Virus record (IMG/VR): IMGVR_UViG_3300032286_000042
Coordinates: 1-22,479 of that record
Direction: 5' to 3' (one strand)
DNA length: 22,479 bases
Origin: a virus
The notes beneath the pieces were generated by a model. The model saw only the letters and a program-made list of their open reading frames with translations. It did no database searches and was not told the DNA's origin. Position numbers and translations under genes: made by a program. This document shows positions 7,019 through 13,920 of this stretch, piece after piece (position 1 is the stretch's first letter; the number at the start of each line of letters is the position of its first letter).

Positions 7019-8233
7019 GTGGGCAATCAAATCCTTACTATCGACATGATCACCCGGAAGGCTCTCGAAATCCTCGAGAACAACCTGGTGCTCACCCGCA
7101 ACGTCAACCGCCAGTACGACGACTCGTTCGCCGTTGAAGGCGCTAAGATCGGCTCGACCCTCCGCATCCGCCTCCCCGACCGCGCTCTGGTCACGGACGG
7201 CGCTGCGCTCCAGGTTCAGGACGACAACGAGCAGTTCACGACCCTGACCGTCTCCTCGCAGAAGCACATTGGCGTGAACTTCACGTCCGCTGAGCTGACG
7301 ATGCAGCTTGACGACTTCGCGGAACGTGTTCTCAAGCCGCGTATCTCGCAGCTCGCCTCCAGCATCGACGCCGATGTCGCCAACTCGTTCCAGTCAATCT
7401 ACAACTCGGTTGGCACGCCCGGCACCGTCCCGTCCACCTCGCTCGTCCTGCTTCAGGCCCAGCAGAAGCTGAACGAGTTTGCCGCCCCGATGTCCCCGCG
7501 CTATGCGACGGTCAACCCGGCTGCGAACGCTGGCCTCGTCGAAGGCATGAAGGGTCTCTTCAACCCGACCTCCACCATCAGCCGCCAGTTCAAGAACGGC
7601 ATGATGGGCGAAGGCATCCTTGGCCTTGAAGAAGTCAACATGTCCCAGTCGATCCGTCAGTTCCTGACCGGCTCGGCCGCGCGTTCTGACTCGCTCGCCG
7701 TCAAGACCACCCTGTCCACGCAGGGCGTCAACACGATCACGTTCAAGTCGGCCACCAACGCGAGGACCGTCGTCCCCGGCGATGTCTTCACGATTGCCAA
7801 CGTGTACGCGGTCAACCCGCAGGTCCGTGAGTCCACTGGCTCGCTCCAGCAGTTCGTTGTGACCAACACGGTCACCTCGTCCGGCACCGAGTTCGCCAAC
7901 GTCACGTTCTCCCCGGCGATCTACACCTCGACGAACGCTCTCGCGACCGTCGATGCGTTCCCCGTGGCTGACGCTGCCGTCACCCTGCTTGGTTCGGCCA
8001 GCACCTACTACCCGCAGAACCTTGTGTACCACAAGGACGCGATCACCTTCGCCACTGCCGACCTTCTGCTTCCGCAGGGTATCGATATGGCCTCGCGTCA
8101 GGTCCACAACGGCATCTCGCTCCGCGTTGTCCGCCAGTACGACATCAATAACGACCGTCTCCCGTGCCGTATTGACGTGCTGTATGGCTTCAACACGATC
8201 CGCCCGCAGATGGCCACGCGCCTCTGGGGCTAA
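7019..8233 (+). CDS. Major capsid protein, P22 gp5-like coat protein
   Basis: Encodes 404 residues (P22 gp5 has 430). Start is GTG at 7019 with GAAGGA at 7004-7009, nine bases upstream; no in-frame ATG lies nearby that would keep the conserved N-terminus. The N-terminus MGNQILTIDMITRKALEILE followed by NNLVLTRNVNRQYDDSF is typical of the P22 coat family, as is the G-x-LRIRLP strand near residue 46-52 and the EELTMQLDDF-type N-arm (SAELTMQLDDFAERVLKPRI). The region near 240-300 is the likely insertion domain. The C-terminal RIDVLYGFNTIRPQMATRLW also matches. Codon choice is strongly C-ending and GC-rich (7141-7200 counts 43 G/C in 60), more so than its neighbours, fitting the highest-expressed virion protein. 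A strong terminator follows. Confidence 0.93.
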   Translation: MGNQILTIDMITRKALEILENNLVLTRNVNRQYDDSFAVEGAKIGSTLRIRLPDRALVTDGAALQVQDDNEQFTTLTVSSQKHIGVNFTSAELTMQLDDFAERVLKPRISQLASSIDADVANSFQSIYNSVGTPGTVPSTSLVLLQAQQKLNEFAAPMSPRYATVNPAANAGLVEGMKGLFNPTSTISRQFKNGMMGEGILGLEEVNMSQSIRQFLTGSAARSDSLAVKTTLSTQGVNTITFKSATNARTVVPGDVFTIANVYAVNPQVRESTGSLQQFVVTNTVTSSGTEFANVTFSPAIYTSTNALATVDAFPVADAAVTLLGSASTYYPQNLVYHKDAITFATADLLLPQGIDMASRQVHNGISLRVVRQYDINNDRLPCRIDVLYGFNTIRPQMATRLWG

Positions 8234-8241
8234 GCCAACCC

Positions 8242-8275
8242 GCCCCCGGCTAACGCCGGGGGCATTTCCTTTTCT
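8242..8275 (+). terminator. Intrinsic terminator after coat gene
   Basis: GCCCCCGGC (8242-8250), loop TAAC, GCCGGGGGC (8255-8263): a perfect 9-bp GC-rich stem followed by the T-rich ATTTCCTTTTCTT. It starts nine bases after the coat stop. It would limit read-through from the coat message into the downstream gene. Confidence 0.88.
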
Positions 8276-8290
8276 TGAAAGGCTCTTAAC

Positions 8291-8707
8291 ATGGCTCTCC
8301 CTTCTGTTGGCGGTGGCTATCAGTTTAACGATGGCAACCTGAACGAAGTCAAAATCACCGTCGCCGCTGTCCCGGCTACGGCAACCGACAGCGCCACGCT
8401 GACGGTCGCCCAGCTGACCAACGGCATCATCATCGGCACACCGACGACGACGGCGGCCTACACGCTGCCTCTGGCGACGGACCTTGAAGCCGTGCTGACG
8501 AACTCCAAGCCTGGCTCGACGTTTGACTTCCGCGTCATCAACACGACGACGGCGGGCGTCATCACCATGACCACCAACACCGGCTGGTCTATCGGCAGCA
8601 GCGGTTCGCAAGGTCTTATGACCATTGCGGCTACGGCTGGCACCGTGCGCTCCTTCCGCGCGCGTAAAACTGCCGACAATTCTTGGGCGCTCTACGCGAT
8701 CTCGTAA
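8291..8707 (+). CDS. Putative abundant structural protein (138 aa), flanked by terminators
   Basis: Encodes 138 residues beginning MALPSVGGGYQFNDGNLNEV. AAAGG lies about eight bases before the ATG. The protein is Thr/Ala/Gly-rich and beta-strand-like: a central NGIIIGTPTTTAAYTLPLAT stretch, then FDFRVINTTTAGVITMTTNT and a final region ending WALYAIS. Similar small beta proteins occur after coat genes in many phages, usually as hypothetical structural proteins. The gene is isolated by intrinsic terminators on both sides. Codon choice is GC-rich like the coat gene, suggesting high expression. A capsid cement/decoration role is a reasonable inference from position, but no defining motif is visible; a fibre-knob-like role is the main alternative. 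Confidence 0.75.
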   Translation: MALPSVGGGYQFNDGNLNEVKITVAAVPATATDSATLTVAQLTNGIIIGTPTTTAAYTLPLATDLEAVLTNSKPGSTFDFRVINTTTAGVITMTTNTGWSIGSSGSQGLMTIAATAGTVRSFRARKTADNSWALYAIS

Positions 8708-8714
8708 GCAAATC

Positions 8715-8744
8715 GGCCCCTGCTTCGGCAGGGGCCACCTTTTC
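8715..8744 (+). terminator. Intrinsic terminator with UUCG tetraloop
   Basis: GGCCCCTGC (8715-8723), loop TTCG (8724-8727), GCAGGGGCC (8728-8736): a perfect 9-bp stem capped by the exceptionally stable C(UUCG)G tetraloop and followed by ACCTTTTC. It lies seven bases after the preceding stop. Confidence 0.88.
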
Positions 8745-8754
8745 AGGGAATTCT

Positions 8755-8967
8755 ATGCACATCTATCTGCGTCACCCGGACCACGGCACCAAGGTCGCCA
8801 CGATGGACCTTGAGGCGATTTATGATGAAGAGAACGGCTGGACGCGCTATACTCCCGGCGAACAGCCCGCCGCGCAGGCGAACGAACTGGTCACCAGACG
8901 ACGCGGGCGTCGTCCTTTGGTTGAGGAAGTAGCGGCAGATGGCAACGACAGCGGGCGATCAGATTAA
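8755..8967 (+). CDS. Small conserved phage protein before gp4-like gene
   Basis: Encodes 70 residues starting MHIYLRHPDHGTKVATMDLE. I chose ATG 8755 because AGGGAA (8745-8750) lies just upstream and because the preceding bases form a terminator. The N-terminal half has a short beta/alpha pattern with H-P-x-HG-x-KVA; the C-terminal half carries a basic run (TRRRGRRP, residues about 46-54) and an acidic end. Proteins with this N-terminus are common just upstream of gp4-like tail genes; their role is unknown. The gene overlaps the next by 29 bases. Confidence 0.75.
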   Translation: MHIYLRHPDHGTKVATMDLEAIYDEENGWTRYTPGEQPAAQANELVTRRRGRRPLVEEVAADGNDSGRSD

Positions 8968-9652
8968 TGGTGCGCTTCGGCTCCTCGGCGTTCTAGCTGA
9001 AGGTGAAACGCCGTCTGCGGCCACGTCGCAGGACGCGCTAACGGCGCTCAACCAGATGATTGACTCGTGGAACACCGAACGGCTTGCGGTGTTCTCCACG
9101 CAGGACCAAGTGTTTAGCTGGCTGCCGGGCAACATCTCGCGCACGCTCGGCCCGACCGGCAACTTCGTCGGCAACCGCCCGATCCTGCTGGACGACTCAA
9201 CCTATTTTCGCGATCCGGCCAGCGGCATCTCTTACGGCATCAAGATCATCAACCAGCAGCAGTATGACGGCATCGCCGTCAAGACTGTGACCAGCACCTA
9301 CCCGCAGGTGATCTGGCTTAACATGACCTACCCTGACATCGAGATGTACATCTACCCGGTGCCGACCAAGGTGTTGGAATGGCATTTCATTTCGGTTGAG
9401 GAGCTGACGCAGCCCGCCACAATCGCAACAACACTAGCCTTCCCGCCGGGCTACCTCCGCGCGTTCCGCTACAATCTGGCTTGCGAAATGGCCCCGGAGT
9501 TCGGCGTCGAACCAACACCCACGGTGTCGCGCATCGCGATGGCGTCCAAACGCAACCTGAAGCGCATCAATAATCCGGGCGACATCATGGCGCTGCCGTA
9601 CAGCATCGTTGGTACAAGACAGCGTTACAATATTTTCGCGAGCAACTACTAA
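8939..9652 (+). CDS. P22 gp4-like tail accessory factor / DNA stabilisation protein
   Basis: Encodes 237 residues (P22 gp4 has 166, so this is somewhat longer, with extra sequence in the middle). gp4-type proteins bind the portal after packaging, help seal the head and form the platform for the rest of the tail. The family signature is clear at the N-terminus: an INGALRLLGVLAEGETPSA helix, then ALTALNQMIDSWNTERLAVF. The middle region and C-terminus (PPGYLRAFRYNLACEMAPEF, then RIAMASKRNLKRIN) also match the family. Its place between the coat gene and a gp10-like gene is that of P22. It overlaps the upstream gene and its stop overlaps the next start (TAATG at 9650-9654). Confidence 0.9.
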   Translation: MATTAGDQINGALRLLGVLAEGETPSAATSQDALTALNQMIDSWNTERLAVFSTQDQVFSWLPGNISRTLGPTGNFVGNRPILLDDSTYFRDPASGISYGIKIINQQQYDGIAVKTVTSTYPQVIWLNMTYPDIEMYIYPVPTKVLEWHFISVEELTQPATIATTLAFPPGYLRAFRYNLACEMAPEFGVEPTPTVSRIAMASKRNLKRINNPGDIMALPYSIVGTRQRYNIFASNY

Positions 9653-11100
9653 TGCAGTCGCCCATCCTCGGCTCCGCATACGTAGCCCGCAGCGTCAACG
9701 CTGCGGATAACCGCATGATTAACATGTTTCCTGAAGTTGTGCCTGAAGGCGGCAAGCAGCCTGCGTTCCTTCAACGTGCGCCGGGGCTAAATTATCTTGC
9801 GACAATGGGCGCAGGCCCAATACGTGGGCTTTGGCAATTCGGCGACTACGGCTACGCCGTGTCGGGCACGTTGCTCTATAAAATCGACACCGATTTTAAC
9901 GTCGTATCTAAAGGCACCGTGGCGGGAACTGGCCCCGTGTCAATGGTTGATAACGGCACGCAATTGTTTATCGCGGCGGGCGCTACCGGCTACATCTACA
10001 ACGCAAACACGGACGTGTTTGCGCAGATCACGGATGTTGACTTTGCGGGCGCGGTAACGGTCGGGTTCCTTGACGGCTATTTCGTATATAATCAGCCCAA
10101 CAGCCAGAAATTCTGGGTCACGACGCTGTACGACGGCACGTCCGTAGACCCGCTTGATTTTGCCAGCGCCGAAGGCTCGCCTGATAATCTGGTATCACTA
10201 ATCGTGGACCACCGCGAAGTCTGGCTGTTCGGTCAAAATTCAACCGAAGTCTGGTACGACGCCGGTTTGCCGGATTTTCCGCTATCCCGCATTCAAGGCG
10301 CGTTTATTGAAATTGGCTGCGCTGCGCCATTTTCGGTTGCCAAACTCGACAACGGCGTGTTCTGGCTCAGTTCGGATGCGCGCGGGCGGGGCATGGTATA
10401 CCGATCCAACGGTTACGCTGGCGTCCGCATTTCAACGCATTCTGTTGAATGGCAAATCCAGCAATATACCGACATTTCAGACGCTGTGGCGTACACCTAC
10501 CAGCAAGACGGCCACGCCTTCTACGTGCTGAATTTTCCTTCCGCCGACATCACATGGGTTTATGATGTGGCTACGCAGGCTTGGCACCAGCGCGCTGGAT
10601 GGCTTAACAACGCGTATACCCGTCATCGGGGCAACTGCCAGATGGCGTTCAACGGCCAGATCGTAATCGGAGATTATCTGGGCGGTCAAATTTACGCTTA
10701 CGACCCTACGGTCTATACCGAAGCAGGGTCCGTCCAAAAATGGTTGCGTTCTTGGCGGGCGTTGCCTACCGGCACCAACAACTTGCGCCGCACAACGCAC
10801 CACACCTTGCAACTTGATTGCGAGTCAGGCGTGGGCCTAGACGGCTCGTCAGACACCGTTACCGTGCAAGGCAGCGACCCGCAGGTCATGTTGCGCTGGT
10901 CAGATGATGGCGGGCATACTTGGTCTAACGAGCATTGGCGGTCAATGGGTAAGCTGGGCCAAACAGGCCGCCGCGTCATATGGCGCAGGCTTGGCATGAC
11001 CATGAAACTTCGCGACCGCGTGTATGAGATTTCGGGGACAGACCCCGTTAAGATCACCATTATGGGCGCGGAAATTGTCGTGGACCCTACCAATGCCTGA
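9652..11100 (+). CDS. P22 gp10-like packaged DNA stabilisation protein (tail hub)
   Basis: Encodes 482 residues, close to P22 gp10 (472). gp10 forms a hexameric ring below gp4 and carries the tail needle and tailspikes. The N-terminus SPILGSAYVARSVNAADNRM followed by INMFPEVVPEGGKQPAFLQR is the strong family signature, with AFLQRAPGL near residue 38-46. The remainder is a beta-propeller-like series of short strands (GLWQFGDYGYAVSG, then LVSLIVDHREVWLFGQNSTE near 183-202), and RRVIWRRLGM near the C-terminus also fits. The start overlaps the upstream stop and the stop lies within the next gene. Confidence 0.92.
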   Translation: MQSPILGSAYVARSVNAADNRMINMFPEVVPEGGKQPAFLQRAPGLNYLATMGAGPIRGLWQFGDYGYAVSGTLLYKIDTDFNVVSKGTVAGTGPVSMVDNGTQLFIAAGATGYIYNANTDVFAQITDVDFAGAVTVGFLDGYFVYNQPNSQKFWVTTLYDGTSVDPLDFASAEGSPDNLVSLIVDHREVWLFGQNSTEVWYDAGLPDFPLSRIQGAFIEIGCAAPFSVAKLDNGVFWLSSDARGRGMVYRSNGYAGVRISTHSVEWQIQQYTDISDAVAYTYQQDGHAFYVLNFPSADITWVYDVATQAWHQRAGWLNNAYTRHRGNCQMAFNGQIVIGDYLGGQIYAYDPTVYTEAGSVQKWLRSWRALPTGTNNLRRTTHHTLQLDCESGVGLDGSSDTVTVQGSDPQVMLRWSDDGGHTWSNEHWRSMGKLGQTGRRVIWRRLGMTMKLRDRVYEISGTDPVKITIMGAEIVVDPTNA

Positions 11101-11671
11101 TAACATCACACAAATCCCGGCCCCGCGTGTCCTGCTCTGGGACACGATGACGAACTATGTGACGCGCGCCTGGTATCGGTATTTCTACAACCTTTACGCC
11201 ATTCTTGGCAGCGGCTCGCTCCGTAGCGGGGCGTTTTACGACACCACTACACAGACCGCCGCCGCTATCGACACGGCCTACGCCATAACGCTTAACAACA
11301 CCAGCATAAGCCAAGGCGTCAGCATTGGGACGCCCACATCGCGGGTCTATGTGGACCGCACAGGCGCATACAACATTCAGGTCTCGTTGCAATTAATCAG
11401 CCTCAATGCACCAGCCAAAAATCTTGTTGTTTGGGTAAACGTAAATGGGGCATCAGTGGCGGAAAGTTCTAGGTTCTTGACCGTTTTAGGGGTTAATTAC
11501 ATTTACGCCCCTGCGTGGAATTTTGTCATTCGTATGAACGCAGGCGATTATTTTGAACTTATGTGGGCTACTACGATTGTTGGCGTAGCGATATTCCGTG
11601 TAGGCCCCTATGCGCCCGCTCCGAACGTTCCCTCGGTCAATCTGACCGTAGCTGCAAACATAGGTGAATAA
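11093..11671 (+). CDS. Putative jelly-roll-like virion protein in the tail-needle position
   Basis: Encodes 192 residues from ATG 11093 (MPDNITQIPAPRVLLWDTMT). The frame is open upstream to 11024, but that is gp10-like coding sequence and no ribosome site supports it. The N-terminal 40 residues are aromatic-rich (AWYRYFYNLYAIL) and may anchor it to the tail. Residues about 45-190 (GSLRSGAFYDTTTQTAAAID, then AYAITLNNTSISQGVSIG and GAYNIQVSLQLI) read as a TNF/C1q-like jelly roll found in many aquatic phage appendage proteins. In P22 this slot holds the gp26 tail needle; here no long coiled coil is visible. A tail or head fibre knob is likely, though the receptor function is inferred. The second half is AT-richer than the flanks. 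Confidence 0.7.
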   Translation: MPDNITQIPAPRVLLWDTMTNYVTRAWYRYFYNLYAILGSGSLRSGAFYDTTTQTAAAIDTAYAITLNNTSISQGVSIGTPTSRVYVDRTGAYNIQVSLQLISLNAPAKNLVVWVNVNGASVAESSRFLTVLGVNYIYAPAWNFVIRMNAGDYFELMWATTIVGVAIFRVGPYAPAPNVPSVNLTVAANIGE

Positions 11672-12582
11672 TGGCTGTCCTCACCCCCACCCCTAAAACA
11701 GCTTTTGTTAACGCTGCTGGCGAACCGCTCGTCGGCGGAAGGCTGTACACCTACATCGCGGGCACAACTACGCTGCAAACGACCTACACGGATTCAACCG
11801 CAGCAACGGCCAACACTAACCCGGTCATCTTGGACTCCCGTGGGGAAGCTAACGTCTGGCTGGGCGGCGCTATCTATAAGTTTGTGCTGAAAGATGCTAC
11901 CGACGCCTTGATCTGGTCGGTGGACAACATTTCGGCGCCTACAGCGGCCGTGTCGCCTGTGCTGTCGGGAAACGTCACTATTTCCTCTGACACGCCTTCG
12001 GCCGCGCTGACAATCACACAGACCGGCACAGGCGCGGCGCTCAGGGTGCAGGACTCCACCGATCCTGACTCTACGCCGTTTCTTATCGACAACACCGGCC
12101 AAGTCGGTATCGGCACCGCCACGCCTGTGTCCGCGCTTGAAGTCGCAAGTCCAGGTGTGATTACGGGCGCGTGGGCGTACTTGCCCGCTGGCACAGCAAT
12201 GCTGTTTGCGCAAACGTCCGCGCCTACCGGCTGGACGAAAAGCACAGCCCACAACAACAAAGCTTTGCGTGTCGTCAGCGGGGCTGCGAGCAGCGGCGGC
12301 TCCGTTGCGTTTACAACCGCGTTTGCGTCGCAGTCCGTGGCGGGTACGGTCGGCAGCACGGTGCTGACAACCAGCCAAATTCCATCCCATACGCATAGCC
12401 TAAGCGCCACACCAATCGTTGGCAGCGGGTTTGGTTATACGGGAAGCACTGGCGTCACCGGGGCGACCCAAACAGCCACTGGTTCTGCTGGTGGCGGTCT
12501 TGGCCATGATCACACATTCACTGGGACAGCGATCAATCTGGCCGTCCAGTACGTCGATGTCATCATCGCGACCAAGGACTGA
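11671..12582 (+). CDS. Tail appendage protein with collar-like C-terminus
   Basis: Encodes 303 residues. Residues 1-90 (KTAFVNAAGEPLVGGRLYTY, then PVILDSRGEANVWLGGAIYK and IWSVDNI) form the N-terminal domain found at the head-binding end of many tailspikes and fibres. Residues about 95-160 are a Thr-rich beta linker ending GQVGIGTATP, as in fibre repeat units. Residues 170-303 are a collar-type C-terminal domain: LPAGTAMLFAQTSAPTGW is the classic opening, followed by two His-x-His pairs (H240/H242 in IPSHTHS and H279/H281 in GHDHT). In T4 gp12-like collar domains such pairs bind metal along the trimer axis. No polysaccharide-degrading domain is seen. It probably contacts the host surface. TAATG couples it to the upstream gene. 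Confidence 0.85.
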   Translation: MAVLTPTPKTAFVNAAGEPLVGGRLYTYIAGTTTLQTTYTDSTAATANTNPVILDSRGEANVWLGGAIYKFVLKDATDALIWSVDNISAPTAAVSPVLSGNVTISSDTPSAALTITQTGTGAALRVQDSTDPDSTPFLIDNTGQVGIGTATPVSALEVASPGVITGAWAYLPAGTAMLFAQTSAPTGWTKSTAHNNKALRVVSGAASSGGSVAFTTAFASQSVAGTVGSTVLTTSQIPSHTHSLSATPIVGSGFGYTGSTGVTGATQTATGSAGGGLGHDHTFTGTAINLAVQYVDVIIATKD

Positions 12583-12584
12583 CG

Positions 12585-12869
12585 ATGCAGCTCAAGAATG
12601 GCACGTTCTGCCCCCTGATCAAAAAGGACTGCGTCCAGCTCCAGTGCGCTTGGTTCACGCAATTGCGCGGGACGCACCCTCAGACGGGTGCAGAGATTGA
12701 CGAGTGGATGTGCGCCATTTCGGCCATGCCCATGCTACAGATTGAGGTCGCCAAGGAAGCCCGCCAGGGTGCTGCGGCGACGGAGAGCTTTCGAAACGAG
12801 ATGGTACGGGTGCAGGGCGAATTTTTGCCTCCCGTGCAACAGGTGCAGATTACGGGGGGCACTTCGTGA
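12585..12869 (+). CDS. Conserved four-cysteine phage protein
   Basis: Encodes 94 residues starting MQLKNGTFCPLIKKDCVQLQ. It contains exactly four cysteines, C9, C16, C21 and C43 (C-x6-C-x4-C-x21-C), in the first half, the arrangement of a possible metal or Fe-S site; the second half is helical (KEARQGAAATESFRNEMVRV). I recognise this as a recurrent family in aquatic tailed phages, always of unknown function. It starts two bases after the preceding stop and is followed by the possible mini-gene and the 2OG oxygenase gene. A zinc-binding or electron-transfer role is inference only. Confidence 0.78.
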   Translation: MQLKNGTFCPLIKKDCVQLQCAWFTQLRGTHPQTGAEIDEWMCAISAMPMLQIEVAKEARQGAAATESFRNEMVRVQGEFLPPVQQVQITGGTS

Positions 12870-12934
12870 CAGACTACGAGCAGTTCCTGATTGTGCACGG
12901 TTTGACCGATAGTTTTGGAGCTTTTACCCTGTGA
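12866..12934 (+). CDS. Possible 22-residue mini-gene
   Basis: A GTG at 12866 overlaps the preceding stop (GTGA) and opens a 22-codon frame (MTDYEQFLIVHGLTDSFGAF and two more residues) that ends in TGA at 12932-12934, itself overlapping the GTG start of the next gene (GTGA at 12931-12934). It thus fills the only gap in this stretch with stop/start overlaps at both ends, the same arrangement used elsewhere in the window. A G-rich run (12854-12859) could serve as a ribosome site. It may be a translational-coupling leader rather than a functional protein. The short length makes chance occurrence quite possible. Confidence 0.35.
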   Translation: MTDYEQFLIVHGLTDSFGAFTL

Positions 12935-13464
12935 AGAACTTTCTTAAAATCGCTGAAGGCGTGGACGTTACCCCGGTCCTGCACGCGCTTATGGTCAATC
13001 CTGACCTGTGGGACGAGCACACGCTCCGCACGACGCACGCCGAGACGGCGCACGCCGCAGCCAGCGACATCTGGCTCATGTTTAACGACGTGTCAGGCGA
13101 AGTCGTTAACGACATCCAAGTGCAGCCATACCGCGCGTGGGACGTTCTCAAGCCGCTGCGGGCGCTCATTCTAGACCTGATCCACCGCGTCAACGGCGTG
13201 CAGCTTGGCCGTTGCATCGTCACGCGCCTGCCGCCGGGCGCGGTCATCACGCCGCATGTGGACTCCGGCGCGCCCGCGACGTTCTATACCCGTTACCAGA
13301 TCGCGCTCCAGAGCCTGCCCGGCGCGCTGTTCCATATCGAAGACGAAACGGTAAACTTTCGCTCCGGCGACATTTGGCTGATTAACAACAAGGCGGAACA
13401 TTCCGTGGTGAACAACAGCGCCGACGACCGGATCGTCTGCATCGTGGACATTCGGAGCGCATGA
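12931..13464 (+). CDS. 2-oxoglutarate/Fe(II)-dependent oxygenase, aspartyl/asparaginyl hydroxylase-like
   Basis: Encodes 177 residues from GTG 12931 (TGGAG ten bases upstream at 12916-12920). Fe(II)/2OG oxygenases use O2 and 2-oxoglutarate to hydroxylate a substrate. The facial triad is visible: H109-x-D111 in ITPHVDSG and distal H157 in NNKAEHSVVNNS, with R167 ten residues after the distal His as the expected 2-oxoglutarate carboxylate ligand. RLPPGAVITPHVDSG and the GDIWLINNKAEHSV block match the aspartyl/asparaginyl hydroxylase type. A beta strand RYQIALQSLPGALF lies between the metal ligands. All catalytic residues are present, so the gene looks functional. The substrate is unknown. It overlaps the GNAT gene by four bases, and the pair is probably a coupled accessory cassette. 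Confidence 0.85.
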   Translation: MKNFLKIAEGVDVTPVLHALMVNPDLWDEHTLRTTHAETAHAAASDIWLMFNDVSGEVVNDIQVQPYRAWDVLKPLRALILDLIHRVNGVQLGRCIVTRLPPGAVITPHVDSGAPATFYTRYQIALQSLPGALFHIEDETVNFRSGDIWLINNKAEHSVVNNSADDRIVCIVDIRSA

Positions 13465-13919
13465 TGTTGACCACCCAAGTTGAGCCATGGTCTGAGTTTG
13501 TTGTGGAGGTTCAGCCGCTTTTCCCACAGCATTGGGAGGAGCTGGCGCTCAACAAGGACAAAGTTCCGCTCGCGCCGCAGTATCACGTGTACGCCGCCCG
13601 TGAGGCCGCAGGCGAACTGATGGTGATAACCCTGCGTGACAAAGGGCGGCTAGTAGGCTATTTTGTCGGAATCGTCGCGCCCGGCTTGCATTACCGCACT
13701 TGTCTGACGCTGACAATGGACATCTTTTGGACTCACCCCGACATTCGGGGCGGGTTTGCGGGCGTAAAATTGTTTCGCGCGGTTGAAAAAGAAGCGAAAA
13801 GGCGAGGCGTGCAACGTATGTTCTACGGCTCCAAGCTTCACAAGGACTGCGGCAGTCTGTTCCGGTATCTGGGCTTGGAGCCCATCGAGACGTACTATTC
13901 CAAATGGATAGGGGCTTAA
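13461..13919 (+). CDS. GNAT-family N-acetyltransferase
   Basis: Encodes 152 residues, the usual length for a single GNAT domain. These enzymes move an acyl group from acyl-CoA to an amine. The segment HPDIRGGFAGVKLFRAVEKE followed by AKRRGVQRMF (residues about 92-121) matches motif A: a substrate strand TLTMDIFWTHPD, then the acetyl-CoA pyrophosphate-binding loop (RGGFAG in place of the canonical Q/R-x-x-G-x-G/A) and helix. The C-terminal GLEPIETYYSKWIG is typical of phage-encoded members, as is the N-terminal HWEELALNKDKVPLAPQY. Two adjacent ATGs (13461, 13464) are possible starts; the first overlaps the oxygenase stop. The substrate is unknown. Confidence 0.87.
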   Translation: MMLTTQVEPWSEFVVEVQPLFPQHWEELALNKDKVPLAPQYHVYAAREAAGELMVITLRDKGRLVGYFVGIVAPGLHYRTCLTLTMDIFWTHPDIRGGFAGVKLFRAVEKEAKRRGVQRMFYGSKLHKDCGSLFRYLGLEPIETYYSKWIGA

Positions 13920-13920
13920 A

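Noticed and set aside
7394-8611. Long open frame (405 codons) on the minus strand opposite the coat gene
   Set aside because: It crosses a terminator and two structural genes, is very Arg/Val/Asp-rich in the way of antisense to C-ending codons, and has no domain.
12866-13464. Retron, toxin-antitoxin or other defence system among the accessory genes
   Set aside because: The accessory proteins are an oxygenase, a GNAT with an ordinary solitary enzyme layout and small unknowns. No reverse transcriptase, no antitoxin-type DNA-binding partner next to the GNAT, and no repeat RNA were found.
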